A DNA stretch of 37,204 nt from an uncultured Holophagaceae bacterium (GTDB lineage: Bacteria > Acidobacteriota > Holophagae > Holophagales > Holophagaceae): assembly GCA_903873655.1 (NCBI GenBank), contig CAIQPH010000055.1:1-37204 (forward strand), given 5' to 3'. The translations under genes were made by a program, and so were the position numbers. Below are positions 17,151 to 26,234 of this stretch, one piece after another (positions within the stretch are counted from its first letter, which is position 1; every line of letters begins with the position of its first letter). The notes under the pieces are model-generated. The model was not told the DNA's origin, did no database searches, and saw only the letters and a program-made list of their open reading frames with translations.

Positions 17151-20100
17151 ATGTCCTCATCCGACACACACGAGCTTCCCGCGCCTCCGGTGGCTCTGTC
17201 GCCCGAGGAACGGGCTCTGCTGATTGGACCCTTCTCGGGCCCTCCTTTCGATTCCGCGCTCACCCGCGACGAGACGCTGCAACAGATTTTCGCGGAGACA
17301 GCCCTGCGATCCGGCGCTCGGCCCGCCATCGAAGAGGATGGACTTCGGATCACCTATGCCGAACTGGAAGCTACGGCCAATCGCATCGCCCACCTGCTGC
17401 GGGCCAGGGGTGTTGGCCGCGGTTCCCTGGTGGGTCACTGGTTCCCCCGCGGAGCCACGGCCTACGCGATCCTGCTCGGCATCCTGAAAGCCGGAGCGGC
17501 CTATGTCCCCCTGGATCCGGAGCTGCCTCCGGCGCGGGTGCGCCAGGTGGCCACGGAATGCCGTATGGACCTGCTCTTGGCGCCAGCAGCGGTGAGCGAG
17601 GGGCTTGGGCTTGCCTGTCCCGTCCTGGACCCGACGGCACCGGCCTCTAGCCTGAGTGACCTGCCCGACATCGCGCCTCCCCTTGCCAGCGGACCGGAGG
17701 ACCTCGCCTACGTCATCTTCACCTCCGGTTCCACCGGCACGCCGAAGGGCGTGCCCATCTCCCACCGCTCTGTTTGCACCCTCGTCCGGGCGGAACAGCG
17801 CCTGTTTCAGGTCCAACCCGACGACCGGGTCTTCCAGGGCTTCTCCCTCGCTTTCGACGCCTCCGTGGAGGAGCTGTGGCTGGCCTGGGCCAACGGGGCC
17901 TGCCTGGTGTCGGGAACCAAAGCCCTGATGCAATCGGGGCCGGACCTCGGGCAGCGGCTGACCGAAGCGGGGGTCACGGTGTTGTCCACCGTGCCCACGC
18001 TCCTGGGCATCCTCGCGGACCTCATCCCTTCCCTGCGCCTGCTCATCCTGGGCGGGGAGGCCTGTCCTGCGGATCTGGTGGCACGCTGGTGGCGCCCCGA
18101 TCTCCGCCTGGTCAACACCTACGGCCCCACGGAGGCCACGGTCATCTCCACCTGGACCGAGCTGCGGCCGGATCGCCCGGTCACCATCGGCAAGGCCGTG
18201 CCCAACGCTCGGGTCTACGTCCTGGACGGCGCGGGCCGTCCCTGTCCCATCGGCGTGCCAGGAGAGCTGCACCTCTCGGGGGTCGGCCTCTCGAAGGGCT
18301 ACCTGGGTCGACCGGATCTCACTGCGGAGCGGTTCATCCCGAACCCCTACGCGGACGGCCCCTATACGGAGCGCCTCTATCGTACGGGGGACCAGGTCTG
18401 CTTCAATTCGGACGGCGAGCTGGAATTCCTGGGACGCATCGATGCCCAGGTGAAGCTGCGGGGCTTCCGCATCGAGCTCGAAGAAATTGAAGCCTCGCTG
18501 CGCCAGGACGCATCAGTGCTTGTCGCGGCGGTCGCCCTCTGGACAGAGGTCGGCCTCGAACGCCTGGTCGCCTATGTCGTCCCTAAGCAGGGTTGCTCGG
18601 TGGACGAAGCCGCCCTGCTGCGGGGCCTGCGGGAGCGCCTGCCGGTCTACATGGTGCCCGCCAGCGTCGAATGCCTGGATGACCTGCCGGTCCTGGCCAG
18701 CGGGAAGCTGGATCGGAAATGCCTGCCGGCGCCCCGGAAACGGGCCCAGGACGCTCCAACCGGGGAGTACCTGACTGACCACCAGCAGCGCCTCGTGATG
18801 AGCTGGAGCCGGTTGTTCCAGGGCAGGACGCCGGGGCTGGACGAGGACTTCTTCATCGACCTGGGCGGGCATTCCCTCCTGGCCGCGGCCATGGTCTCAG
18901 AGCTCCGGAAGGAGTCTCCCTTCGAGGGCCCGTCCGTCCCCGATGTCTACGCCTTCCCGACCATCGGAGCCCTCGCAGCTGAACTGGAGGCCCGGGTCCA
19001 GCATCGGGCCGCATCTCCTGTTCCGCCGACGGCAATGTCCGCACCGATTCCCAGATGGCGGCACAGGCTCTGCGCAGTGGCCCAGGCGCTTGCCCTCTAT
19101 CCGCTCCTCGGCTTCTATGCCCTGCAGTGGCTCACTCCTTATCTGGTCTACAGTTGGAGCCAGGACCAGGACTTCCCCCGCTCGTTCGGCATCGCGGCGG
19201 CCCTCGCCTCCCTGGTGCTGATCTATCCTGCGATGTTCGCGCTCTCCATTGCCGCGAAGTGGATCCTGCTGGGACGAATCAAGCCTGGCCGCCACCCGAT
19301 CTGGGGCTTCTATTACTGGCGCTGGTGGCTGACTCAGCGGATCATCGCCGCGACCCCCCTCGACTACCTGCTGGAGTCGCCCTGGCTGCCGAGGTACTTC
19401 CGGCTCATGGGAGCGCGCATCGGCAGGAACGTCCACCTGGGGACCACCTCCCTGGCCGCTTACGACCTGGTGGACATCGGGGACCATTCGAGTGTCGGCC
19501 TGGACGCACGGCTGAGCGGCTACTCGCTGGAGGGCGGCTTCCTTGAGATCGGCGGCATCCGCATCGGACACCGGTGCTATGTGGGAAACCGGTCCATCCT
19601 CTCCCCAAATACCCTTTTGGAAGACGGCGCCGTCCTGGAGGATCTGAGCCTCCTCCCAACCGGGACACGAATCGCCACGGGTCAGCATTGGATCGGCTCC
19701 CCAGCGAAACCCCTGCCACCTGCGCAAGCGGATCGCCAACGCATGACGGCGGACCCGCCCGAACCATCCCCCACCCGGCGGTTCTTGGTCGGCGCAGCCC
19801 AGGCCTTGGGTGCCTTCATGGTCCCCGTAGCCTTCCTCGCGTCAATTTTCCCAGGCCTGATCCTCATCAACGAGCTTTATGCCAATACGTCCGGCTACTT
19901 CGCCTATCTTGTGGTGGCGCCTGTGGTGGGACTCTCTTTCGTGGTGCTCCTCGCGCTGGAAATCGCCGCAGCGAAGTGGCTGCTTCTGGGGAAGGTCCAG
20001 CCTGGCACCTACGACCTGCACAGCGGGTTCATCCTGCGGAAGTGGTATGTCGATCGCCTCATGGATATGGGCCTGGATCTGCTGGCTCCTCTATACGCAA

Positions 20101-21758
20101 CGCTCTACCTGGCGCCCTGGTTCCGCCTGCTGGGCGCGCGTCTTGGGGCCTGGGCTGAGGTGTCCACCGCCGGGTCCGGATGCCCCGATCTGCTCGACAT
20201 CGGCGAACAGAGCTTCCTCGCCGACTGCGTCTCCTTCGGACCGCCCCGGGTGGACCTGGGGCGCGTCACGCTCGCCGCGACCAAGGTGGGCCGCCGGGCC
20301 TTCGTGGGCAACAGCGCCCTGGTCCCGGCCGGCACCATCCTCGGGGAAAGCGTCCTCGTGGGCGTGCTGTCCGTGCCCCCGACTGATCCGATGGAGGCGG
20401 CCAGGGTGGACAGCGCCTGGCTGGGCTCACCGGCCATTGATCTCCCCCGGCGCCAGGCGAGCGCGACCTTCAGCGAGGAGGCCACTTTCCGACCCCCGAA
20501 ACGGATGATCCTGCTGCGGGCCTTCATCGAGCAGTTCCGGGTGATCGCACCCGTCACGGGCTTTGTGGTGCTCACGAGCCTCCTGCTCACGGCCATGACC
20601 GAAATCGAGGATGCCTATTCCCTTGCGGCCGCAGCACTCTCCCTGCCCGTCCTGTATTTCCTTGGCGGACTCCTGGCCTGCCTCTTCGTGGTCGCCGTGA
20701 AGTGGTTGGTGGTGGGGGTCTACCGCTCCGGCGAGAAACCTCTCTGGTGTAGCTTCGTGTGGCGGACGGAACTGGTCAGCGGGCTCCATGAGAACCTCGC
20801 CGACTCCTGGCTGCTGCAGCTCCTGCTCGGCACGCCCTTCGTCCCCATCTACTTTCGGCTCCTGGGCGCCAGGATCGGCCGGAGGGTCTGCCTGGAGAGC
20901 ACCTGGCTCACGGAATATGACCTGGTGGACATCGGGGACGAGGCCAGCCTGAACGCAGACTGCACCGTCCAGACCCATCTCTTCGAGGACCGGGTCATGA
21001 AGATGGACCGCATCGACATCGGCGCAGGCTGTTCGGTGGGCGCCGATTCCGTGGTGCTGTACGGGTCACGCATGGAACCGGCCTCGGTTCTCGGAGATCT
21101 GTCCCTGCTGATGAAAGGGGAGACCCTCCCGGCGGGCACGCGGTGGGAAGGCTCCCCGGCCCGCCCATCCCAGCAACTGCAAGCCCCCGCTGCGCAGCCC
21201 GCAAGACCACGCACCAGCCGGCAGACCGGCGTCCAGCTCATCCTGGAGGCGGACCCGACTTCGACAAGGGTGCGCCATCCATTAGTAGAGAACCTCGTCC
21301 TTCTGGAGCCCGACGTTCATGGCCGCCCCCGGGCCCAGGATGGCCAGGGCCGAAGGCTGGCCATCAGCCAAGCCAAGGCCCCCGGCGCCCGGGTCCTGGC
21401 CATCGCCCCGGATGGGCGGATTGGAGTCGATCTGGAGCCGCTGCGGCCATCCCAGGCCCTCGAGGCCGCCTCGGAGCTGTTCCTCCCATCCGAGCGCGCC
21501 TGGGCCGCAGATTTGCCGGAAGCCAGCCGCTGGCGCCGACTGCTCGTCCTCTGGACAGCCAAGGAAGCGGTGCTGAAAGCCCTTGGCCAGGGTTTCAGCT
21601 TCAGCCTGGACCAGGTCGAACTGGGGCCCGATGGCGACGGCAGCCTCAGGCTGCAGCGTCTCTGTGGCAGTGAGCGCCTTGCCCTGGGCTGGAGCCTCGA
21701 GGTGCACGAACGCCACCTGGACGGCCGCGACTACCTGCTGGCCTTGGCCAGGAACTGA
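17151..21758 (+). CDS. Pls-like NRPS-like synthetase: adenylation - PCP - three tandem (2 TM + left-handed beta-helix) domains - C-terminal Sfp-type 4'-phosphopantetheinyl transferase
   Basis: A domain: VIFTSGSTGTPKGVPISHRS, NTYGPTEATV, YRTGDQV, GRIDAQVKLRGFRIELEEIE, SGKLDRK; PCP: DLGGHSLLAA; three repeats (FRLMGARIGRNVHLG..YDLVDIGD / FRLLGARLGAWAEV..DLLDIGE / FRLLGARIGRRVCLE..YDLVDIGD), each preceded by two hydrophobic helices; C-terminal IGVDLEPLRP and LWTAKEAVLKALGQGF. Confidence 0.92.
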   Translation: MSSSDTHELPAPPVALSPEERALLIGPFSGPPFDSALTRDETLQQIFAETALRSGARPAIEEDGLRITYAELEATANRIAHLLRARGVGRGSLVGHWFPRGATAYAILLGILKAGAAYVPLDPELPPARVRQVATECRMDLLLAPAAVSEGLGLACPVLDPTAPASSLSDLPDIAPPLASGPEDLAYVIFTSGSTGTPKGVPISHRSVCTLVRAEQRLFQVQPDDRVFQGFSLAFDASVEELWLAWANGACLVSGTKALMQSGPDLGQRLTEAGVTVLSTVPTLLGILADLIPSLRLLILGGEACPADLVARWWRPDLRLVNTYGPTEATVISTWTELRPDRPVTIGKAVPNARVYVLDGAGRPCPIGVPGELHLSGVGLSKGYLGRPDLTAERFIPNPYADGPYTERLYRTGDQVCFNSDGELEFLGRIDAQVKLRGFRIELEEIEASLRQDASVLVAAVALWTEVGLERLVAYVVPKQGCSVDEAALLRGLRERLPVYMVPASVECLDDLPVLASGKLDRKCLPAPRKRAQDAPTGEYLTDHQQRLVMSWSRLFQGRTPGLDEDFFIDLGGHSLLAAAMVSELRKESPFEGPSVPDVYAFPTIGALAAELEARVQHRAASPVPPTAMSAPIPRWRHRLCAVAQALALYPLLGFYALQWLTPYLVYSWSQDQDFPRSFGIAAALASLVLIYPAMFALSIAAKWILLGRIKPGRHPIWGFYYWRWWLTQRIIAATPLDYLLESPWLPRYFRLMGARIGRNVHLGTTSLAAYDLVDIGDHSSVGLDARLSGYSLEGGFLEIGGIRIGHRCYVGNRSILSPNTLLEDGAVLEDLSLLPTGTRIATGQHWIGSPAKPLPPAQADRQRMTADPPEPSPTRRFLVGAAQALGAFMVPVAFLASIFPGLILINELYANTSGYFAYLVVAPVVGLSFVVLLALEIAAAKWLLLGKVQPGTYDLHSGFILRKWYVDRLMDMGLDLLAPLYATLYLAPWFRLLGARLGAWAEVSTAGSGCPDLLDIGEQSFLADCVSFGPPRVDLGRVTLAATKVGRRAFVGNSALVPAGTILGESVLVGVLSVPPTDPMEAARVDSAWLGSPAIDLPRRQASATFSEEATFRPPKRMILLRAFIEQFRVIAPVTGFVVLTSLLLTAMTEIEDAYSLAAAALSLPVLYFLGGLLACLFVVAVKWLVVGVYRSGEKPLWCSFVWRTELVSGLHENLADSWLLQLLLGTPFVPIYFRLLGARIGRRVCLESTWLTEYDLVDIGDEASLNADCTVQTHLFEDRVMKMDRIDIGAGCSVGADSVVLYGSRMEPASVLGDLSLLMKGETLPAGTRWEGSPARPSQQLQAPAAQPARPRTSRQTGVQLILEADPTSTRVRHPLVENLVLLEPDVHGRPRAQDGQGRRLAISQAKAPGARVLAIAPDGRIGVDLEPLRPSQALEAASELFLPSERAWAADLPEASRWRRLLVLWTAKEAVLKALGQGFSFSLDQVELGPDGDGSLRLQRLCGSERLALGWSLEVHERHLDGRDYLLALARN

Positions 21759-21795
21759 ACCGGAGCTGACCCTGAAGGATCCAGTGGCCGTGCTC

Positions 21796-22143
21796 CTAGA
21801 CCTTGATGTCCAGCTGGGACCCCGGCTGGGGCGTCTTCTGCATCCCGGATTGGTTGCCGGCCTGTCCCAAGTGACCAAAAGGCGAGACGGAGGCTTTGGC
21901 GAATAGGCCTTCCCCAGTCAGCGAGCCCACCTCTGGAAGTTTGTGCACCGGTGCCTGCGCCGTGGCAGGAGGAGTGACTGCGGGCAGTTGTACCTGAGGA
22001 CTTTGCGTCTTTGGAGCCACAGAACCAGTCAGCATGGGCTTGCCAAATAGCTGGGAATCATTCGTACCAAACCGCTGGAACCGAGCGTCAGGGTTCGCCT
22101 GGATCGGGTTCATGGGAATGATGGGAGTGAAACCGATGGCCAT
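21796..22143 (-). CDS. Hypothetical P/Q-rich small protein (cluster member 5)
   Basis: Start MAIGFTPIIPMNP; low-complexity composition like its neighbours. Confidence 0.5.
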   Translation of the reverse strand: MAIGFTPIIPMNPIQANPDARFQRFGTNDSQLFGKPMLTGSVAPKTQSPQVQLPAVTPPATAQAPVHKLPEVGSLTGEGLFAKASVSPFGHLGQAGNQSGMQKTPQPGSQLDIKV

Positions 22144-22243
22144 GAGGTGACACCTCAAGCATCTGTCCCAATTTCGATCTTCTGAAGGCCCGCGTCAACG
22201 GCATCATTCCCGAGAAGGAACATGCCGTCCTGAAGCCTGACCG

Positions 22244-22846
22244 CTACGCGAGCAGGTTCAGCGTGCTTCGGAACAAGCTGGTCTGAGCGCCTTGGATGGC
22301 GGTCTGGACGTCAGCTGGCTGGTTCGGGTTAATGTTCGAGGCTGCCGCAGTTGCAGCAGCTCCGAGGGTGCCATTTGGAATGTTATTCAGCTGGTTGGAA
22401 TAGGCGGTCAAAGCCAGGACCGTATTCATGTTGATGGCTGAAGAGGTGAGGTTATCCCGCCCTTGGCTGCCGGTCCCGGCGAACAGGATGGAGGCGGCCG
22501 TGGCATTCAGTCCCCCAACCGACGCGGCTGTGGCGGAAAGAGCGGACAGGTCGGGGGTGGTATTGCCGTTGGCGGCGGATAACTTGTAGATTCCACTCGC
22601 GAGCGAACCTAGGGCGCCACTGCTGCCGGCCAGCGAGGCGAGCGTATCGGGCGCAGGCAAGAAGCCGTTCGAATTGGAAGCCAGACCGGAATAGGCGCTG
22701 ACCAGCGCCTGCAGGGCGGCCGCATCCTGGGCATTGCTCGAACCGGAGGTCGCACTGCTCGAAGTGGCGTTCGAACCCTGGCCGTAGCTGCTGACGGCTG
22801 TTTGGTAGTTGTAGGGGGCCAAAGCGCTCGCAGTTCCAATAGCCAT
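22244..22846 (-). CDS. Hypothetical A/S/N/G-rich protein (cluster member 4)
   Basis: MAIGTASALAPYNYQTAVSSYGQGSNATSSS...; open frame with low-complexity composition and no signal peptide. Confidence 0.6.
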   Translation of the reverse strand: MAIGTASALAPYNYQTAVSSYGQGSNATSSSATSGSSNAQDAAALQALVSAYSGLASNSNGFLPAPDTLASLAGSSGALGSLASGIYKLSAANGNTTPDLSALSATAASVGGLNATAASILFAGTGSQGRDNLTSSAINMNTVLALTAYSNQLNNIPNGTLGAAATAAASNINPNQPADVQTAIQGAQTSLFRSTLNLLA

Positions 22847-22987
22847 GGAAACTACCTCGGTTTCTTCCTTTCGGCAATTTCGACCAGATCCATGAGGGGC
22901 TCGATCGAATCCCGCCCCGGATGACTACATGGTAAGTCCAAGCTAAGAGGGTGTAGCCCGTATCTTGCGAGTGCCGCGTTCTGTTAA

Positions 22988-23395
22988 TCAGGCCGTGAGG
23001 TTGACCGGGGATTGGAGATTAATGCCGGGGAGGGCGGACGCGGGTGTGACCTCGGGGGCAGCGGCGGGGTTCGAGTTGAATTGAGGGCTCTGTTGGCTAG
23101 CCCGAGCCTGCTGAATCTGAGCATAGGCCTGCTGCGCACCGGCCAGATTCCCGGATTGGAGAGCCTGGCCCAAAGCGGCGAAGGGACTCGGCCCGGAACT
23201 CCCCTGGCGGACCTGGGACAGGGCCCCCTGGGGAGCATTCTGCTGGAGCGCGGTGTAGACCTGCTGGGCACCAGCCATATCGCCGGACTGCAGCGCCTTG
23301 CCGAGTTCTTCGAACAGGCTCTTCGTCTGGCTCCACTGGCTCTGCTGGCTCTGCTGCGTAGAACCGACCGCAGAGGAAACACTCAGATCCGACAT
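22988..23395 (-). CDS. Hypothetical Q/S/A-rich protein with two internal repeats (cluster member 3)
   Basis: Repeats LGKALQSGDMAGAQQVYTALQQ and LGQALQSGNLAGAQQAYAQIQQ. Confidence 0.65.
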   Translation of the reverse strand: MSDLSVSSAVGSTQQSQQSQWSQTKSLFEELGKALQSGDMAGAQQVYTALQQNAPQGALSQVRQGSSGPSPFAALGQALQSGNLAGAQQAYAQIQQARASQQSPQFNSNPAAAPEVTPASALPGINLQSPVNLTA

Positions 23396-23499
23396 GGCCC
23401 CCTCCTACAGGGAGAGGGGATCAAAAATCCTCTGCGCCCCAGTTAATATGCCTTAAATATCGGCAACCCCGGGGCGTTTCATGAGGCCCGAGCGGACCC

Positions 23500-23664
23500 T
23501 TATCGCAGATCCAAATACCGACCAAGGGGGCTCAGGCTGTCGTTACCTGAGGTCTGGGACGAACTCGCCTGGGCAGGCTGGATGGCAGAGGTTTGTGTGG
23601 GCTGCTGGGCCCCGAGCAACTGAGACAGGGCAGAGATGCTCTGCAGTGGGTTGTTGCTGATCAT
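23500..23664 (-). CDS. Short Q/S-rich protein, 54 aa, below the supplied ORF-track cutoff (cluster member 2)
   Basis: MISNNPLQSISALSQLLGAQQPTQTSAIQPAQASSSQTSGNDSLSPLGRYLDLR*; composition matches flanking genes. Confidence 0.5.
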   Translation of the reverse strand: MISNNPLQSISALSQLLGAQQPTQTSAIQPAQASSSQTSGNDSLSPLGRYLDLR

Positions 23665-23730
23665 GGGCGTTCTCCACTAGAGTCCCGACGACCGCACTGA
23701 GAGTTGGGTGGCCTGCTTCCGGAGGGTTGC

Positions 23731-24234
23731 TCAGCCAAAGATTGAGAGAGGACTGCCGCTGGATCCGCTCCCAGAATTCCCCATGATGTCGAAGAGCGAG
23801 TTCTGGCCCTGGTTTCCGGAGAGGAGGTTCAGGAGGGCGGTGGGGTCCGAGCTGTTGCTCTGCCCGTTCATCAGGGCCGTCAGAAGGGCACTCTTGGAAC
23901 CGCCGGCATTGGCGGTGCCGTAGGTCCCTGTGCCAGCCTGGAGACTGTTCAAAAGGTGGATCAGGCTCTGAGGGTTTTGCTGGAAGTAGCTCTTCAACTT
24001 CGTGAGATCACCCTGGATGTCCTTCTGGCCCGAGAAAAGATCCTGCATGGCCTGGGTCACGTCTGCGGGTGCCTGTGTGAGTTGCTGAGCCGCCGGGGAG
24101 AGGGTCAGCAGATCCCCGAGGAGACTGGACGTGCCGCTGGTGCCCTGGGCACCGGCTTCATTGGCCACCAGCTGCTGCAGGAGGGTGCTGCCGATGGTTT
24201 GGGCCTGGTTCGAGGCCACTGAGGGAATGCTCAT
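23731..24234 (-). CDS. Hypothetical Q/S/L-rich protein with LSPAAQ motif (cluster member 1)
   Basis: MSIPSVASNQAQTIGSTLLQQL...LGDLLTLSPAAQQLTQ...; no signal peptide. Confidence 0.6.
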   Translation of the reverse strand: MSIPSVASNQAQTIGSTLLQQLVANEAGAQGTSGTSSLLGDLLTLSPAAQQLTQAPADVTQAMQDLFSGQKDIQGDLTKLKSYFQQNPQSLIHLLNSLQAGTGTYGTANAGGSKSALLTALMNGQSNSSDPTALLNLLSGNQGQNSLFDIMGNSGSGSSGSPLSIFG

Positions 24235-24429
24235 GGGAACTCCTGGGCAATCATTGCTGGGAGCCCCCCAGCGCGCAAAAACTCCGCCATCCGCGTGAAC
24301 CTCCAACCAGGCCCGCTCCCATGGACCAGCCGGCCTTCCCGAATCCCCAATGACGGGTCAGCCATTCGGTGGTTTCATGGAGGGCCACGGCTTCGACCTA
24401 TCAGGCTTCGACCTTCCAGCGGAGACCCC

Positions 24430-25293
24430 ATGAGCCACCTGCCAGCCGAATCCCGCCCCCGCGTGACCCTGCCGCAGTTGCATGCATGGCAACACGCGGG
24501 GCGGAAGTTGGTGATGGTCACAGCCTACGATGCCGCCACGGCGCGCATCGCTGATGCCGCAGGGGTGGACATCATCCTGGTGGGCGACAGCGTGGGAAAC
24601 GTCTGCCTGGGCTTCGACAACACCCTGCCCGTCAGCATGGCCATGATGAACCACCACCTGGAGGCCGTGGCCCGCACCCATCCCTGCGCGTTCCTGATGG
24701 CCGACATGCCCTACCTGAGCTTCCACCTCAGCGTGGAGGACACCGTCCGCAACGCCGGCGGCTTCCTTCAGCGGGGCGCCCAGGCCGTCAAGCTCGAGGG
24801 CGGCGCCAAGCGTCTGCCCATGATCCACGCCCTCATTGATGCCGAGATCCCGGTGATGGGACACCTGGGACTCACCCCCCAGAGCGTGAACCCCATGGGC
24901 GGGTTCAAGGTCCAGGGCAAGCAGAAGTCGGATGCCCTCCGCCTGCTTGAAGATGCCCAGAAGCTCCAGGAAGCCGGCTGTTTCGGCCTTCTGCTGGAGG
25001 GCATCCCGGCCGATCTTGCCGCGAAGGTGACGGAGACGGTCGAGATCCCCACCATTGGCATCGGAGCCGGCCCTCAATGCTCGGGCCAAGTGCTGGTCTT
25101 CCACGACGTGCTCGGTCTGCTGCCAGGCACCTCGGCGAAATTCGTCCGACGCTATGCCAAGGGATTCGAGGATCTACGCGCGGCACTGGCAGAGTGGGCG
25201 GAAGATGTCCGCGGGGGAGGCTTCCCTGATGAGCGGGAATCCTATACCCTTCCTGAAGCGGTTCGCCCGGCTATAAGCCAGTGGCGGCCCTGA
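24430..25293 (+). CDS. panB: 3-methyl-2-oxobutanoate hydroxymethyltransferase
   Basis: VTAYDAATARIADAAGVDIILVGDSVGNVCLG, EGGAKR, PVMGHLGLTPQSVN, IPTIGIGAG. Confidence 0.96.
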   Translation: MSHLPAESRPRVTLPQLHAWQHAGRKLVMVTAYDAATARIADAAGVDIILVGDSVGNVCLGFDNTLPVSMAMMNHHLEAVARTHPCAFLMADMPYLSFHLSVEDTVRNAGGFLQRGAQAVKLEGGAKRLPMIHALIDAEIPVMGHLGLTPQSVNPMGGFKVQGKQKSDALRLLEDAQKLQEAGCFGLLLEGIPADLAAKVTETVEIPTIGIGAGPQCSGQVLVFHDVLGLLPGTSAKFVRRYAKGFEDLRAALAEWAEDVRGGGFPDERESYTLPEAVRPAISQWRP

Positions 25294-25344
25294 TACCTCT
25301 CTTGGCAATCGAGAGGCGCCACCTGAAGGGTCCCGTTTTTGTCC

Positions 25345-26229
25345 ATGCGAATCGTCCGCACCATCGCTGACCTGCGTGCCCTCCTCAGGCCCTTGAGGGA
25401 AGAAGGCAAGCGGATCGGTTTCGTCCCCACCATGGGCTTCCTTCACGAGGGCCACGGCTCCCTGATCCGCCAGAGCGCCGCCCGCTGTGACGTCACCATC
25501 GTCTCGATCTTCGTGAACCCGACCCAGTTCGGTCCTGGCGAAGACCTGGCCAACTACCCCCGGGACCTGGAAAAGGACCAGAATCTGTGTCTGGAGGCCG
25601 GAGCGAGCGTGCTCTTCCTCCCCGAAGTCTCCGAGATCTACCCCACGGGGTTCCAGACCCATGTCGAGCCCGGCCGGCTGGCGGAGCCGCTCTGCGGGGG
25701 ATTCCGGCCTGGCCACTTCCGGGGCGTGGCCACGGTCGTGGCCAAGCTCTTCAACATGGTGCAGCCCGATCTGGCCTTCTTCGGCCAGAAGGATTACCAG
25801 CAGACGGTGGTAACCCGCCGCATGGCCCGGGACCTGAACATGCCCGTGGACGTGGTGGTGGTGCCGACCGTCCGTGAAGCCGACGGCCTCGCCATGAGCA
25901 GCCGCAACGCCTACCTCGATGAGGATGCCCGGCGCCGGGCCCTCTGCATCAGCCAGGGACTCCTGGCCGCCAAGGCCGCCTTCGACGCCGGCGAACGTTC
26001 CACTGAGCGTCTCCTTGAGATCGTCAGAAAATCCCTGGCTGAAGTCGACTCGATCCAATACGCCGAGCTGGTGGACACCCAGAACCTGGAACCTCTTCCC
26101 GAGCAGGTGGACCGGGCCGCCGTCCTCTGCGTCGCTGCCTATGTGGGCACCACCCGGCTGATCGATAACGTGCTCTTCACCCCAGCCAGCCCTGGGACCG
26201 GGTCTGCACCGACGCTAAAGAGTTCCTAG
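25345..26229 (+). CDS. panC: Pantothenate synthetase
   Basis: GFVPTMGFLHEGHGSLIRQ, SIFVNPTQFGPGEDL, FGQKDYQQ, SSRNAYL. Confidence 0.96.
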   Translation: MRIVRTIADLRALLRPLREEGKRIGFVPTMGFLHEGHGSLIRQSAARCDVTIVSIFVNPTQFGPGEDLANYPRDLEKDQNLCLEAGASVLFLPEVSEIYPTGFQTHVEPGRLAEPLCGGFRPGHFRGVATVVAKLFNMVQPDLAFFGQKDYQQTVVTRRMARDLNMPVDVVVVPTVREADGLAMSSRNAYLDEDARRRALCISQGLLAAKAAFDAGERSTERLLEIVRKSLAEVDSIQYAELVDTQNLEPLPEQVDRAAVLCVAAYVGTTRLIDNVLFTPASPGTGSAPTLKSS

Positions 26230-26234
26230 GGGAA

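Noticed and set aside
24358-25104. 248-aa minus-strand ORF
   Set aside because: Shadow of panB.
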